Below, in pieces: positions 23,400-35,469 of a stretch of 64,000 nucleotides of DNA. Both the position numbers and the translations under genes were made by a program. Origin of the DNA: Nectonema munidae (Eukaryota; Nematomorpha; Nectonematoida; Nectonematidae); NCBI GenBank assembly GCA_030549495.1, contig JAUIRK010000898.1:868001-932000 (forward strand), given 5' to 3'. The notes below the pieces were generated by a model that ran no database searches, had not been told where the DNA came from, and was given only the letters and a program-made list of their open reading frames with translations. How positions within the stretch are numbered: position 1 is the stretch's first letter; every line of letters starts with the position of its first letter.

Positions 23400-23800
23400 T
23401 TATATTATATATGCTGCAAGCTTCTCAACTTTAGAACATGCCGTGTTTGCAAAAAAAAAGAGTGCACTCGCATTATTTTGTTTAGGAAGTTGGAGAAATG
23501 AGATGTGAAGAGACTTTTGAATGTTCGCGAGAGAGCTAATTAATTGTGCTGCTCTCTGTTCGCCACTTGCACAAGCAAGATGAAAGCATTCTTGCATGCT
23601 CTCTCTCGAAAAGTGGAGATTGCAATCACATCAAAGGGAATTGGAAATTTGCATGGCAAAACGATGAAGTCGCGTGCGTTATTGGAAGAGGCGCATTCTG
23701 CGTGAGAGCTCTGCTCGAAGCAGCGTGATTGCCGGCAGTAGCTCCTCTTCACCACGCTTCCTTCCTTCCTTCCTTCTCTTATCTGCCTTTCCATGCATAA
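23400..23800. other. GC-richer island, possible regulatory DNA
   Basis: The sequence style matches 22040-22600: TTGCATGCTCTCTCTCG, GCGTGCGTTATTGG, GAGCTCTGCTCGAAG. Overlapping short ORFs on both strands show no domain. No core promoter could be fixed. Confidence 0.28.
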
Positions 23801-24545
23801 ATTTCAATTTTTTATATGCAAAATTCGTTATTTATTATCCACTACATTTTTGTATAGATTGCCAACATTACAGAAAGAATATTCAAAAAAGCACTCCAAG
23901 TCTATTCTCCCCGGTTCTTAGCAATACGGGGATGAATCAATTTTTCCCCTTAAGTGTTACCCCATGTTTTTATACATCATATTTTATGTATGCAGCTTCA
24001 TAAAAAAGAATTCTCTTCGAAAGTGAAGTCTTTTTTTATTTTGTCTTTATGGCAAATATATTAATAAGCAAGCGCGTCATAAGCCCATGTGTTACACCAG
24101 GGAAAAAATTGAATCTAGGATTAGCATCAAAGTGTCAGATTCGATGTTAAAAGATGGCGGATTAGTAGGATTAGATTTTACACACCTCTAAAGTTCAAAA
24201 GCCTTTTTAGATTGAGACAATAAGGGAAGCTTAATAAATTCATTGAATAGAAAACAGTTTAAAAATATGATTTTAAACTACTAAGCAATGAAATCTTGCA
24301 AAAATCATTTGTAATCTGCATAATATCTTGTAAAGAAGTATCGGATATCAGAATAAAGTTTAAAAAATTCGAATGTAATTTTTGAGGGTTTTTTTCTCAT
24401 CTACCAAAACCACAAAATATTAAGACATGAGATAACCACTTTTATGCTCAGAATAGATGTGTTAGAGCAATGTTTTTCAAACTTTTTTTACTGCTACCCA
24501 TAGCAAGAACCACAGTTTGCATCGCGACCCATAATACTTAGATGT

Positions 24546-27500
24546 AATAAGACAAACTCTGTTCACTAGGTCTTCACACTATTGTGGTTTTGGAAGATAG
24601 GGATTAAAAATTATAAGGGGCTATCTCCAGTGTCAAACCTTCTGAGGTTTTGGGAGATATCAAACCTATGACAGATGAGTTTTTCAAACTCATTTAACAA
24701 ATGTTTACATCTTAAAACGATCTTTTAAATTTTTAAGTAATTTTATAAACATATTATATTTTCTAATTTCATTTTAACGGTGAAAATGCATATATTGGTA
24801 AGAATTTATTTTTTAATTAATTATTTCTTTTTTATCATGATAGTACAATCCAATTTTCATTTTCACAAATACAATTTAAAAAATAAGGTTTAATCGCATT
24901 AATTATAAAAATAGACATAATTTTTACAAGCTTACTTACTCATAATGTTACATTAAAAAAATCCAGACGAGGAAATTATAGAATGTCATTTTTTAACTTA
25001 TACACTAATGATGTTAAATACGAAGACACATGGCTTATAAAAATTGCTAAAGTTAAATTCGAACGGGCCCGTGGCCACACTCGGACTGCAGGAGGAGGGG
25101 GTTGCAAAACTGATTTTGATGGGGCCTGGACTATAAGAAAGTTCTATTTCAAGGGAGTTCCAGGAATGAGAGGGTGAGAAGGCTCAGTCCCCTTCCTTAT
25201 CGAAGTGCCTGAATCCGAATAACAATAACAACCAGACTAGTTAACCAATAAATTTACAACGTAACTTATAATTAACCAATATACTAACATTGAGTGTATA
25301 AAACCTTATAAAAAGTATTTGTAAACAACCAGGAACGCTGAAATATTTTTAAACTTAACAAGCCGGCCCATATATTTTTCATAACTTAGACACCATATAA
25401 GTCACATGACCAAAGGCCATGGAAGACCATGTAAGGACCAAAGGAAGAGGAAGAGATAGTGTACAAAATTAGTAACAATTTGATATATCGCAAGTCAATA
25501 AGCGTTAAGGAACACAAAAGTTGTGGACATAATTACTTGACATCTTGCAATGAAAAGTGATTGGTCATTTGAATTCGAGAAGAATATTAACAGCATTTTA
25601 TAGATCTCCATAACATTGGTGTTTTATCATCAGTTATGCAAAGACAAATGGTGCCATATAACAATTCTTCGAGTTATTTTCATCAAAATAAGGTTTTTAC
25701 GCAGATTTCTTTGCTCCACCAAGGAAAGCCCCAATCATCGCCTTTTTAAATGCCTCCATACACATTCTATATCCCAAAAATTTGGCGTGTCCATTTTCAA
25801 ACGACATGGCCTACAAAAATTTCAAATCTTTCACTACTAATCCATCATCCTAGACTTAATTTACTGACTCACTCAAACATTTATTTTTGACAAGGAAACA
25901 TTTTAGCGCCTACATTCTCATTAGACTGCTGACTTCTCTATTTTTTCTTTTCCTTTCTTCTTTGTTTTTGAGCCATTCTTCTATATTTGTACTTCTATTT
26001 TTCTATTTTAAACTTTATATATACTTATATTTTTCCTGATTAGTTTTTTCTTTCTTTTAAGCAATTAGCGATGTCTTTCTCATATGTTACGTTATGCAAT
26101 TCTTCTACTCCTTCCTGTCTTATAAGCTTTTGCCAGCTTTCATATTCTAGCGACTTACAAGCGCTGAATCAACTTTGAATCAATCAAGGTTTTTTGCAAG
26201 CAAAAGTTTTCATCCCATTCTCTGTAGTGACTATAAAATAAAAAACACAGCTCATCGCTATTTATTATGATAAATTTGAATTGAATTACGAATGTTTCTG
26301 CAAGTGTTTTTTGAAGAAAGCAGTGTTGGTGAAAATTCATATACTATAAAATTTTTGTATTTTATTTTTCTAAACAAATTATTAAAAATTCGTATAATAT
26401 AAATAAATTCGATTAATTATAAAAATATTACATATTCCATCTTTATCATATGCTTAATTTTTTAAAAATTTACTTTACTTTTATCATTATACTACAATAC
26501 ACTGTAAGTTTTGCCAAATAAAATTCAAAATTAAACTTCAACACATTATCTATAAATTTAAATCAACTTTTAACATTCTTTAAAAAATTGGAAGTTTTTG
26601 CTTTAACAAGAGGCATTTAGTTTTTACCTTCATCAAATCTGAAAAGTACAGGTTGGTAAGATGTCATGAATAAGATAAAAAAAGGCAAATTTAAATTATT
26701 GTCTATATTTGCATCACTTTTCAACATACTAATACCCTATCCTCCTTCTTTATAGGTCAATGCTGTTCTTTTTTGTTACAGTAGATTTGATCAGAAGAAT
26801 ACCAGAGTAATCGAAAATGTAATAATTTTTTGAATAAAAGTTTTACTATTTTCTACCTTAATAACAATAATAATTTAAAGCACTCGAAATAATACAATAA
26901 TTAACAGGGAATATAAAAAAATAACTTTCGGAGATCTAGATATATCTGAGCTAATTAATAACATAATATATCTATAAAACTAGAGGGTGATGTATTTTGT
27001 ATATTTATGTCTTGTTATATAAGTTATTTTCACATCATATCAACACAGATTTATATTATATGGCCATAAATGCGACAAAAAATGGGAATAATAATTTCGT
27101 ATCCAAATTATATAATTTTTTATTTACCCATTTTTATCGAATATAATCGGAATATTCGTATCAGCATAACAAGAGGAATCAGAATCTCTATATAACGTAT
27201 AAAAACTTAAAAAAATCGGGGTTTCCAGAACCGGGAATGAAAAAATGTTTTTTTAACGATAAAAAGTGCGCAAATATGCATTCGGTAGCCTCTGATATCC
27301 TATTATTTACACGTTCCCATCCGCTCCTTACACGAAGTTCGGTTCATTATGGTCCGAAAAAATTTGGACGCCCGCTCTCATGAAGCTATCATTTACTCAC
27401 CCATCTGATATTTCACACTTTTAATTTACTCTCTGATAATTTTACCATCAAAATTATTTCGCCTACTTTTTTGCTATGAACAATTTCAAAATTATCAACA

Positions 27501-27549
27501 GGTAGAGTTCATCTGTCTTATCATAAAAAAAAGCGAGAGACTCATATTT
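24546..27549. other. Gene-free DNA
   Basis: Nothing coding is supported. Just upstream (24468-24545) a Charlie-like hAT start (CAATGTTTTTCAAACTTTTT, then GCGACCC) is visible without a partner end. A short GC patch lies at 25060-25100. Confidence 0.3.
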
Positions 27550-27814
27550 CAGGCATCTAACCAGTTTGCAGATCTTAGAAGCGCTCCATGGATTTCAAGA
27601 GGTCCGTCAGGGTCAGATTAAAAAACTAAAGATTCAAAAACATTTCATAATAGATCATTTTGATAAAAACTTTTAGTGATTTTTTACAAGTTCAAATATA
27701 AATGGCATGCAAGGTTTTTTTATGACTTTTATGAGGAAATTTTCTTGGAGGGGGTCCATAGATGTCATCATTCATTAAAGGGATCGATGACTGAATAAAG
27801 GTTAGGAACACCTG
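27550..27814. mobile_element. Non-autonomous hAT element, same family as 32094-32495
   Basis: The left end is CAGGCATCTAACC and the right end, reverse-complemented, is CAGGTGTTCCTAACC. The right 110 bp match the element at 32094-32495 (shared TATGACTTTTATG, GGGGTCCATAG and ATGACT.AATAAAG). The flanking 8-mers do not match, so it is an older or altered copy. Confidence 0.6.
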
Positions 27815-29186
27815 CCTTAGAAATACAGTCAGTCAATATATATCTTTCTTTACTATGATGAAACTATACATGCTTCGAGTCATCATGCATACTCAAGAAG
27901 CATCAATACCTGTGACAATAATTAACGCCATCTAAACATCAATAAATATGCACAAGATTGTTTGGTGATAAAAATGCGATGATGACAACAGAAGATAACT
28001 GTGATAGGATATATTTACCACATTTGATGAAAGATGACAATATTCATTTCACTTCTATCAAGACAAAATCTCTGTTCTATTATTTTATATCTTATTAATG
28101 TTATACAATATACACTTCGCATACAACAGAAATAGTAGTATATAACGGTAATTAAAACAAGATCAATAATGTCATACCTAGAACATTTTTAACTTAGAAT
28201 CGATATTTCTTGTGCACACAAAATCAACATCACCACCATCTTCATCTTTGTCCTACAAGACAAGGAGATAGAGGAGAGATGATGCACACGACTAAATGAA
28301 AGGAAATATTAATTAGTAATAAGGAGTTCAGTAAGCATAATGTATAATAATAGATGGATGATAGATAGATGGATGCGAACACGATGTTTCTTCTCTAACT
28401 TCGTCGAAACCAGATTTTCTCTGCAAGTGAAACGAGATTCCATCAACAAATATTTTTTTAACCTAACATTTTTAATATTTTATGTATCAAATTAAGTTTA
28501 TTTTTTGAATACATGCTTTTTGGCCCTGGACAAAATCTTATTTATGTTGACAGCTATAAAACACAAAATTTTCTACAATTTATACAATAATTTCAACAAA
28601 CATATTTTTATTTCAAGTACTTTTTGGAATAAACTTTTTCTTTCATTTTATCTGATTTAAAGTTTTTTTTGAGAAAATTTTTTTCATCCCATTAAAATTT
28701 CTACTAACATAAACTTCCTATATAATTTTGGATAGAAATAATATCAATTCAAAATTTTTACGAATATTACATTTTTCATCGTTCTGCTACCCTTTACCAA
28801 AATAAATTTAATTATTTTTTTTAACTTTTTTCAAATAAAAAACTTATATAAAAAATAGTAGTTATTTACAAATAAGTGAAATTTATTTTTATGTTGCCAA
28901 ATATCACCAAACCTTTTTTCAAAATCTTTACACTTTTTGATGTAAGGCATCCTAGTGCATATAAATTTTTTAGTAGAACTATGGAAAAGTTGAAAAAATT
29001 TAGTTACGAGATTAATCATTTATTTGCTGCTTCCTTTTCAATAGTAAGAATGATTGACGGACAAGTCACACCTATAGTAACCATACCCACTCAAGTGTCG
29101 GTTTTCCAATTGGTCGCATTTAGACTTCCAACTCGACCCACAATTACAACTAGTTTATAACCTATCAAGTTGTATTTAAAATTATA
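27815..29186. other. Gene-free DNA
   Basis: AT-rich; ORFs around 28831-29160 overlap on both strands and show no domain. TTAACGCCATCTAAAC, a word shared with the local piggyBac family, occurs at 27919 without neighbouring termini. Confidence 0.3.
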
Positions 29187-29194
29187 GGGAGAAA

Positions 29195-29484
29195 CAGGTA
29201 TGGACCGAGAGGGGGGATAGGGGGGATGCCTATATTTCTTAAATAGACCCCCACCAGCAATCTATTCAAGAAAAATTAAGGTTGGAGTCCACCCTAAAAT
29301 AGAAATCAAAATTGATGAAGTCATTGATCGATTTTCAAAGCAAAAAGAAAGAAGAAAAGACTTTGTAATATAATTTTAATCATTTATTTTACATACGTTT
29401 TCAAATTTCTTCCCTAATAAAATGTGTAAAATATTTTGATAATAGTAGTATACCCCCCACAAAAGATTTCTGGATCCTCCACTG
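29195..29484. mobile_element. Non-autonomous hAT element with perfect 8-bp duplication
   Basis: The left end is CAGGTATGGACCGAGAGG; the right end, reverse-complemented, is CAGTGGAGGATCCAGAAATC. The identical 8-mer gggagaaa flanks both sides (29187-29194 and 29485-29492). At 290 bp it is noncoding, with G-rich subterminal sequence. Confidence 0.82.
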
Positions 29485-29571
29485 GGGAGAAATATGATGC
29501 TTAAAATTCTAACTAAATAAATAACATATTTAGAAACAAAATCTTTGACAGATATGCCCATTGAAGTGAAA

Positions 29572-29816
29572 TAATTATAACAAATATAAAAAATTGTAAA
29601 AACTGGACACTTTATTGCTGATTTTGCTAACTAGTTTCGGAGTATAAACTCATTTTTCAAAGCAAATATATAAATCATAAAAAAAAGAATAAAAAATAAT
29701 TTTTTTTATATTTTTTAAATATTTGCTTTGAAAAATGAGTTTATACTCCGAAACTAGTTAGCAAAATCAGCAATAAAGTGTCCAGTTTTTACAATTTTTT
29801 ATATTTGTTATAATTA
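29572..29816. repeat. Perfect 98-bp inverted repeat (hairpin-forming)
   Basis: Positions 29572-29669 and 29719-29816 are exact reverse complements over 98 bases by my base-by-base reading. They are separated by 49 bp of almost pure A/T. The outer dinucleotide is TA on both sides, compatible with (but not proving) a TA target duplication. A transcript would fold into a long uninterrupted hairpin. Confidence 0.9.
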
Positions 29817-29907
29817 AATAAATAACTACGTAACTATTGAAAAGCTAACAAATTATCTACAATCTAAACAACTTTGCTTACCAACTAAATAATATAACTT
29901 AATTATC

Positions 29908-29982
29908 AACAAAAAGATAAAATAGAATTGCAAAAAGACAAAATTGAATTAAAATTGCAAAGGGACAAAAAAATGTTGAATT
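29908..29982. repeat. Single 21-bp heptad arm (copy 3)
   Basis: Two or three units of the GATAAAATAGAATTGCAAAA type, translating QQKDKIELQKDKIELKLQRD. No inverted partner is visible nearby. It lies 90 bp from the perfect inverted repeat. Confidence 0.45.
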
Positions 29983-31140
29983 GAATTTCGATTCCTATTT
30001 TTGTAAACTTCATATTTAAAGCATTTTTGGATTGATTGAGTTGTGTTGTAATTCCTTGTAAAGTTCTTTATGAGAGTAGAGCAGTTAGACCAATTCATTT
30101 TGAGCCTGCTTTAATCGATTGATTTGAATTAACATCAAAGTGTTTAATCCTTTTATAGAACCAGAGTTTTGAAGACAAAGTATTATTTGCTTTCTTTTCA
30201 ATGGAATGAACGTTACATTTTTGAAGCAGGCGATTTCCATTTCTCAAGACACTGATTTCTCACTGGTCCTCAAAAAGAAATCGACACATTTATTATAGAA
30301 GAAAGAACAAAAAGTCAAAAAGTAATTTGGAAAGCAAGGTGCCATTGATTACGGCTAGGTAATTAGTTAGATTGGAAAATGTGCGATAGTGTATACAATT
30401 AATTTATTATTAACCTTCGCTCAACTTAACGCTCCCTCATAATGACTTCGCTATCACCTCTTTTCTCAATTTTGTCTTTTAAACGATGCCTCATCGTGAA
30501 TAGAGTTTTTTATTACCACATTCTTAGCGTTTTTGTTCATCAATGCGTTTGATATCAAGGACATTTCCATTAAATTTTGCGTTTTAAAGGTGCCTTTCCA
30601 TGAAAGTCATTCTCACAACTGAAATTGTAATGGTCTGGTTGCAATGTATAGTTGTAGTGTATTTTAGTCAGATAGAATTTGAAGAAGAAAATGAATAGCG
30701 ACTAATTTGAATAAAATACAAACAGCATAACCCATTTTTCTCAAAAAAAGGTCTGAATCCATGCCAAAATTTTTAATGAATGCCTGCTCCTTTAAAAACC
30801 TCTTATCTATACAATAATTTAAAAGTATTAGTATCATAAAATAATAATACGGTAATATCAAGAATTGGACAAGTAAAAGGTATCAAGCCTGAATTTTGAA
30901 CGAATATTTAACAGTTCTAGGTTTGCTTTCCTTTTTGAATGAGTGATCACATAACTTCAAGCGCACGTTTAATTTTACTGGATCACCGTTTATTCATTGT
31001 GATTAAAGGTATAACACCGGAAAAACGCTGTCTGAATATGCCTAATGGCACAGAAATGAATAGGTTAAAATAAAGAAAGATAGTGGAAAATAAAAGCTGT
31101 TGAAGGTATTCTTGCTTACATCTCAAGTTTTGAAGTTTCT
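29983..31140. other. Gene-free DNA
   Basis: No gene or element recognised; composition is as in flanking AT-rich DNA. Confidence 0.3.
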
Positions 31141-31144
31141 TTAA

Positions 31145-31230
31145 CCCTGTCAGGAGCAGAATTTTTAAGACTAATTTTTTATACGTAAAGCAGTCGATTT
31201 TCGTTTCATGGTACACCGGTGCTTAAAGGG
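31145..31230. mobile_element. TTAA-type MITE (decayed copy)
   Basis: It is preceded by TTAA (31141-31144) and starts CCCTGTCAGG. The right end is GCTTAAAGGG followed by TTGC, apparently a mutated TTAA. The internal AAAGCAGTCGATTTTCGTTT matches the inverse of the MITE at 63766-63885. Confidence 0.5.
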
Positions 31231-31364
31231 TTGCCAGGTGATTTGATTGTAATCACAGCATCACTTCGTTTTTTGTGAGGAGGGGAAAGAAAGATGTTAT
31301 CCTCTTTTCAAATTTTCAATGATGCATTTGAATAGCCAGGCAATATTCATGATGTATATATCTT

Positions 31365-31740
31365 TTTAAGTTTAATTGTTCTTTTTTCATTTCAAATTCG
31401 TCCTTTTTCACTTTAACCTTAACCCATATACGACCAATGTTCCCAAAGGGAATGCAGATAAATTCCTACTTTAAATGGAATTAAATAGGAATTACTTGCT
31501 TGGTCATAAATGGGTTAAAAAAGTCTTTTTTCATTTTAAATCCAACCTTCTTCATTAATAGGATGACGAGTTTAAAATTAAAAAATGATGAACTTAAAAT
31601 GAAAAAGAACGAATTTAATGTTAAAAAAGAGAAATTTAAAATCGAAAAGGGCGAAGTTAAAATAAAAAAAATGAACTTAAAATGAAAAAGGACGAATTTA
31701 AATTGAAAAGATATGAAATTAAGTGAAAATGTTATATATT
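31365..31740. repeat. Foldback element with 21-bp heptad-coding arms (copy 4)
   Basis: The left arm (31365-31415) has AATTCGTCCTTTTTCA-type units; the right arm (31555-31735) is the inverse with about seven units. The right arm translates LKLKNDE LKMKKNE FNVKKEK FKIEKGE VKIKK. Outer ends carry TATATATC and TTATATAT. A TTAA-type MITE (31423-31514) has inserted into the left arm. Confidence 0.5.
31423..31514. mobile_element. TTAA-type MITE
   Basis: Flanked by TTAA on both sides (31419-31422 and 31515-31518). The left terminus is CCCATATACGACCAATG; the right, reverse-complemented, is CCCATTTATGACCAAGC. It is 92 bp and noncoding. It shares termini with the MITE at 39131-39261. Confidence 0.8.
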
Positions 31741-32093
31741 CAATTGCATAAATAAAAATTTAGATCGTCAACAAGTTTGTTAGTTGGAAAATTCAAAAAT
31801 TTATTCAAGCTGGAAAGTATATTTCAAGTTGTTACAGACACTCAAAAAAAGTAATTTAAAATAAAAATATCTTTTAATATTACTTCTCCATTTGTTCACA
31901 TTATTATTTGCTCTTGGTACCAATTTCTTGAATCAAGATTTTGTACAAAAACAGATTTTCAAATCCGATGAATATCAAGGCAAGAACAACATTAGACTAT
32001 ATATTTAATTCGTTCGCCTTTAAACATTTAAAATTATTTTACTTTTGAATTCATTAAATCTTCAATTTAAGAGTTTGAATTTAGTATCTAGTG

Positions 32094-32495
32094 CAGTGGT
32101 TCTTAACCTGGAGGTCCACGGACCCCTGAGGGTCCATGGCTGCATCTCAAGGGATCCGTAGATTTTTATTTTTGTAAAAAAAACTTAGAATAATTGAAAA
32201 TTATCAACCAATTTGTACGTTTAAAAATAACTGAAACAAAAAGCTAACATTTAAAGTTTGAATAAGAAGCAAGCGGTTGATTTTGTCTTTTCTCCTTGAA
32301 TTTATGTAAAACTTGTCTTGCTACCTTTATTTATTTGTCGTCATTTGAGATCAAATAATTCATTTCAATAAGTACAAATATTAATTACATGCGAAGTTGT
32401 TTTCATGACTTTTATGCCAAAATTTCCTTTTATGGGGTCCATAGCTTTCATCAACTTCTTAAAAAAGAGGTCCATGACTTAATAAAGAACCCCTG
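32094..32495. mobile_element. Non-autonomous hAT element
   Basis: The left end is CAGTGGTTCTTAACCTGG; the right end, reverse-complemented, is CAGGGGTTCTTTATTAAG. Flanks share TCTAGTG, slightly offset (atctagtg before, aattctagtg after), so the 8-bp duplication has drifted. No coding remnant. A second copy lies at 27550-27814. Confidence 0.75.
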
Positions 32496-32503
32496 AATTC
32501 TAG

Positions 32504-33139
32504 TGAGATATAGGCATTAGCATCTTAGAGCACTAACATTGTACTTTATAAAGCAACACTTTCTTTCGTGGACACAATTGTATGTGACCATTCATTTTAC
32601 ATGATATGTAATTATTTCATCTTACATATCATGACCTTGATAGCATAGAGACAATCTTTTTACATAGGATTGTGGACAGCTATTTAGCTGAAAAGTTTGA
32701 TAAACCTTGATATTGTAGACGACACGTGCATTACATTCTATACAATTCCAAACAATTGCTACACTTGTCTATATAAAACAAACGACAATATCCCAGTTCT
32801 TCAAGCCTAAGATTTCATTTTTTTTTTCATATTTTCAAGCCCTATTAAAACTTTTACAAATGAAAATTCATACACAATATACTATTGTACTTAATGGAAA
32901 AAGTATACTGGTTCTGGTACATATGTTTTATCATCAATAACAAGGTGAAACAACACTTGATGTTAAGCCTGCATAATAAAGACACCCTACTAAACTCCAA
33001 ATATTTTTTTCAGATCTATTCTACCTTTTATTTTCTATAAAAAATCTTTTCATATATAGCGACACAATAAAAAGGAATACACATAAACAGGCAAGAATAA
33101 ACGAAATCGACAGATCTTTTCATTTTTTCTTATATTGTA
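32504..33139. other. Gene-free DNA
   Basis: AT-rich, no feature recognised. Confidence 0.3.
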
Positions 33140-33288
33140 TTATTTCATAGTGTTTCATTGTTTTCATCTAGAAGGCACAATTGAGCCGCTTGTATCCAAC
33201 AATGAGAAAAGTAGGCCTGATGCGGGATCGAACCGAAGACCTTGGGTTATCTAAACCGAGTATCTAACCAACCTTACTCATGCTCCCT
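33140..33288 (-). repeat. tRNA-derived SINE (head type A), copy 1
   Basis: Read on the minus strand from about 33288: GAGTAAGGTTGGTTAGATAC (A-box region), then CCAAGGTCTTCGGTTCGATC (B box GGTTCGATCCC), then a body with AGGCCTACTT, CAATTGTGCCTTCT and GATGAAAACA. The copy at 58832 shares all these blocks in the same order, which shows it is a family. The 3' end is approximate. Confidence 0.78.
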
Positions 33289-33578
33289 AATATGTTGTTA
33301 ACATAAAATAATACATTGAAGAGTTCTATTGAATTACGCCCATTCTGAATTTAAATTTTATCGCGATATTGCTAGGATGAGTTTCTTGCATTTTCGTGAT
33401 AATATCAAAGATTTTTACAAAAATATTATACAAAGCTCTTAAACACCATGTATCTTGAAAACTATTGGAAGACACAACCTGTATTTCCGCTAAATGCAGA
33501 TCAAAAAAGTAATTGACCATATTTTTAGGGAAGCATAAATGAAACCGATGTGCGCCCCTGTTTTCAATATATATATAT

Positions 33579-34080
33579 CAGGGATGGATTTACCTGGGAA
33601 GGGGGGGGGGGGGGGAGTGGGGTGTGCGGAACACCCCCCCCCCCCCCCTCCCTCCCCTCTCTGTTTTTTTATAGTTGATTGGTTAAAGTGAATTTGATGA
33701 AATGATATAGTGTAACAGCGCGGTTAAATCAATTTTAAACATGTCAGTTTGTTGTAACATCTTCACAAAATTAATGTTAGATTTTTATGTATTGTATGTA
33801 ATCATGCACTTTTTTATCACATCACATCAAAAAAGTTTTTCATCCAAAAAAGTACTAATTTGCAGCTAACATCGAGCTATGGATAATCTAGCAGAAGCGA
33901 GGCTTAAACCGGGAACTTCAGATCGATAGCAACGCTTCTAACCGTTTAACCTCGCAGCCACTAAACCACTTACGCTTTGATAAAAACGGAAAAGTTAGTT
34001 TAAACATAACAACTTTTCACGATAGAAAATATTCGAAAAAGTGGCACAGCCCCTAAATTTTTGACCAAGATCCATCCCTG
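33579..34080. mobile_element. Non-autonomous hAT element containing a tRNA-like insert
   Basis: The left end is CAGGGATGGATTTACC; the right end, reverse-complemented, is CAGGGATGGATCTTGG, so the first 11 bases are identical. Both flanks are atatatat (33571-33578 and 34081-34088), consistent with an 8-bp duplication though AT repeats make this weak. Runs of 15 G (33601-33615) and 15 C (33634-33648) lie just inside the left end. A tRNA-like SINE sits near the right end. Confidence 0.78.
33875..33979 (-). repeat. tRNA-derived SINE (head type D)
   Basis: On the minus strand: AAGTGGTTTAGTGGCTGCG (A box) and, about 45 nt on, CCCGGTTTAAGCCTCG (B box). The cloverleaf stems do not close fully, so it is a SINE head or tRNA pseudogene rather than a working tRNA. 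It lies inside the hAT element 33579-34080. Confidence 0.5.
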
Positions 34081-34088
34081 ATATATAT

Positions 34089-35469
34089 ATATATATATTA
34101 AGAAATGGAAATGGTAAATTATGATGAAGTAATAGAAAGAGGACCAATAATATTATAAAAATTGAATAATTACTATTCAAATGACCATTTTATATTTAGC
34201 ATGTCATCTCTCAATTCGTGGAAGTTATAAAGATGGTTCTCAAAGAGGCAGTCTTAGGCCGTTGATTGCGCCTAAGTCGATGCGCGTGTTGATTGAGCTC
34301 ACTTTATCTTTTGTCCAGTTCAAAGAATCATAGATTCATTTATTTCGTCTTTTTTATTTTATTTTAAATGCTATTTACGCACACGCGAAGCAAACAATTA
34401 GTAGTAATTATTTGAAATAATTTTTATAATAATTTTATATTTTGTATCACTATACTTTGAAATTATGTAGCGGTTCATAAAATGATTTCTTTTTCGCATC
34501 GAACCACGCAGTCGTCCCAAATTGTTGGACAGCGGGCACTCCCAAAAAATCAACATTTGAAAGTTGGGAGCATGTCTTTGCACAAAAATGGGAAGAACAT
34601 TTAGCTTGCGTGCACCCCAATCAACGCATTTTATATGCATCGCTGAACATCTTCACTTTTTGAATGCGTCTGCCACCAGCAGCCTTATTGATTAAGCTTA
34701 AAATGAATCCTAATATAATTATAGCTTTGTTAAAATGAATGCGTTTTAAGCATAATCTTCATCATAAATAATATATGAATGTGCTAGAGCAGTCAGTGCT
34801 TTTGGAGAACAAATCGCAAATTATTATTAACCCAGATGCTCGTCTTTTACGTGCATGAAAAGAGGCATATGCCATTGACAGGATGCGAAGAGTATTCCTT
34901 GAAATTTTGACACACTTAGACCGACGTTTAGAAGCTTTGGATGAAAGCGATTAGCAGATTATTTGCATTTATTTGAAGAAGAAGGAGAATAATAAGAATA
35001 AGGAAAAGAAGAAGAAGAATAGATTGGGTTGCCAGAATTTTACACTGGTCAAAAATGCTATTGAAAAAGATCCAAGAACCAAATTTTGTATTTCTTACAA
35101 AAAATGATATATTTAATATGAAAAACAGTTTTAAAGTAAAATTGACATATAAGATTAGTGAATGAAAAACGAGCATTCATTTAAATTCTTTGGGATTCCG
35201 TTGTTAAGCGACGTAAAGCTGGGACAATCCAGGATTTCTGGCAACACTAAGAAGAAAGATTTAGAATTATTTAGTTGGAATTAGAGGTAAAATAACGCTT
35301 ATTTTTCGTTAGAGATAAGCGCTATCGTAGCACCGCACTGTCCACCTTGCCCCTAGGACCAGTTCTGGTCCCAATACCAACCACTCCGCCACCTAAACAG
35401 CTCAATGACCAGTCTCTCACATCATAACACAGTACATAAAGACAACACACAGAGCAGAGTGATTCTAAT
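34089..35469. other. Gene-free DNA with a weak tRNA-like patch
   Basis: At 35339-35405, minus strand, TTTAGGTGGCGGAGTGGTTG resembles an A box, but no B box follows. A GC-richer patch with GATTGCGCCTAAGTCGATGC lies at 34255-34310. No gene is supported. Confidence 0.3.

Larger units (their letters stand above)
19722..24460. other. Gene-free DNA with two GC-richer islands
   Basis: No protein gene is supported; the ORFs here lack recognisable domains. Islands at 22040-22600 and 23400-23800 are described separately. A hAT right end (reverse complement CAGTGGCGTATCTAATGG) finishes at 23113 without a visible partner. Confidence 0.3.

Noticed and set aside
31500-31685. 61-codon lysine-rich ORF as a small gene
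   Set aside because: It starts in a MITE end and is otherwise the translation of the 21-bp repeat arm.
35339-35405. tRNA-like A box on the minus strand (AGGTGGCGGAGTGGTTGG)
   Set aside because: No B box or closing stems; left only as a weak remark.
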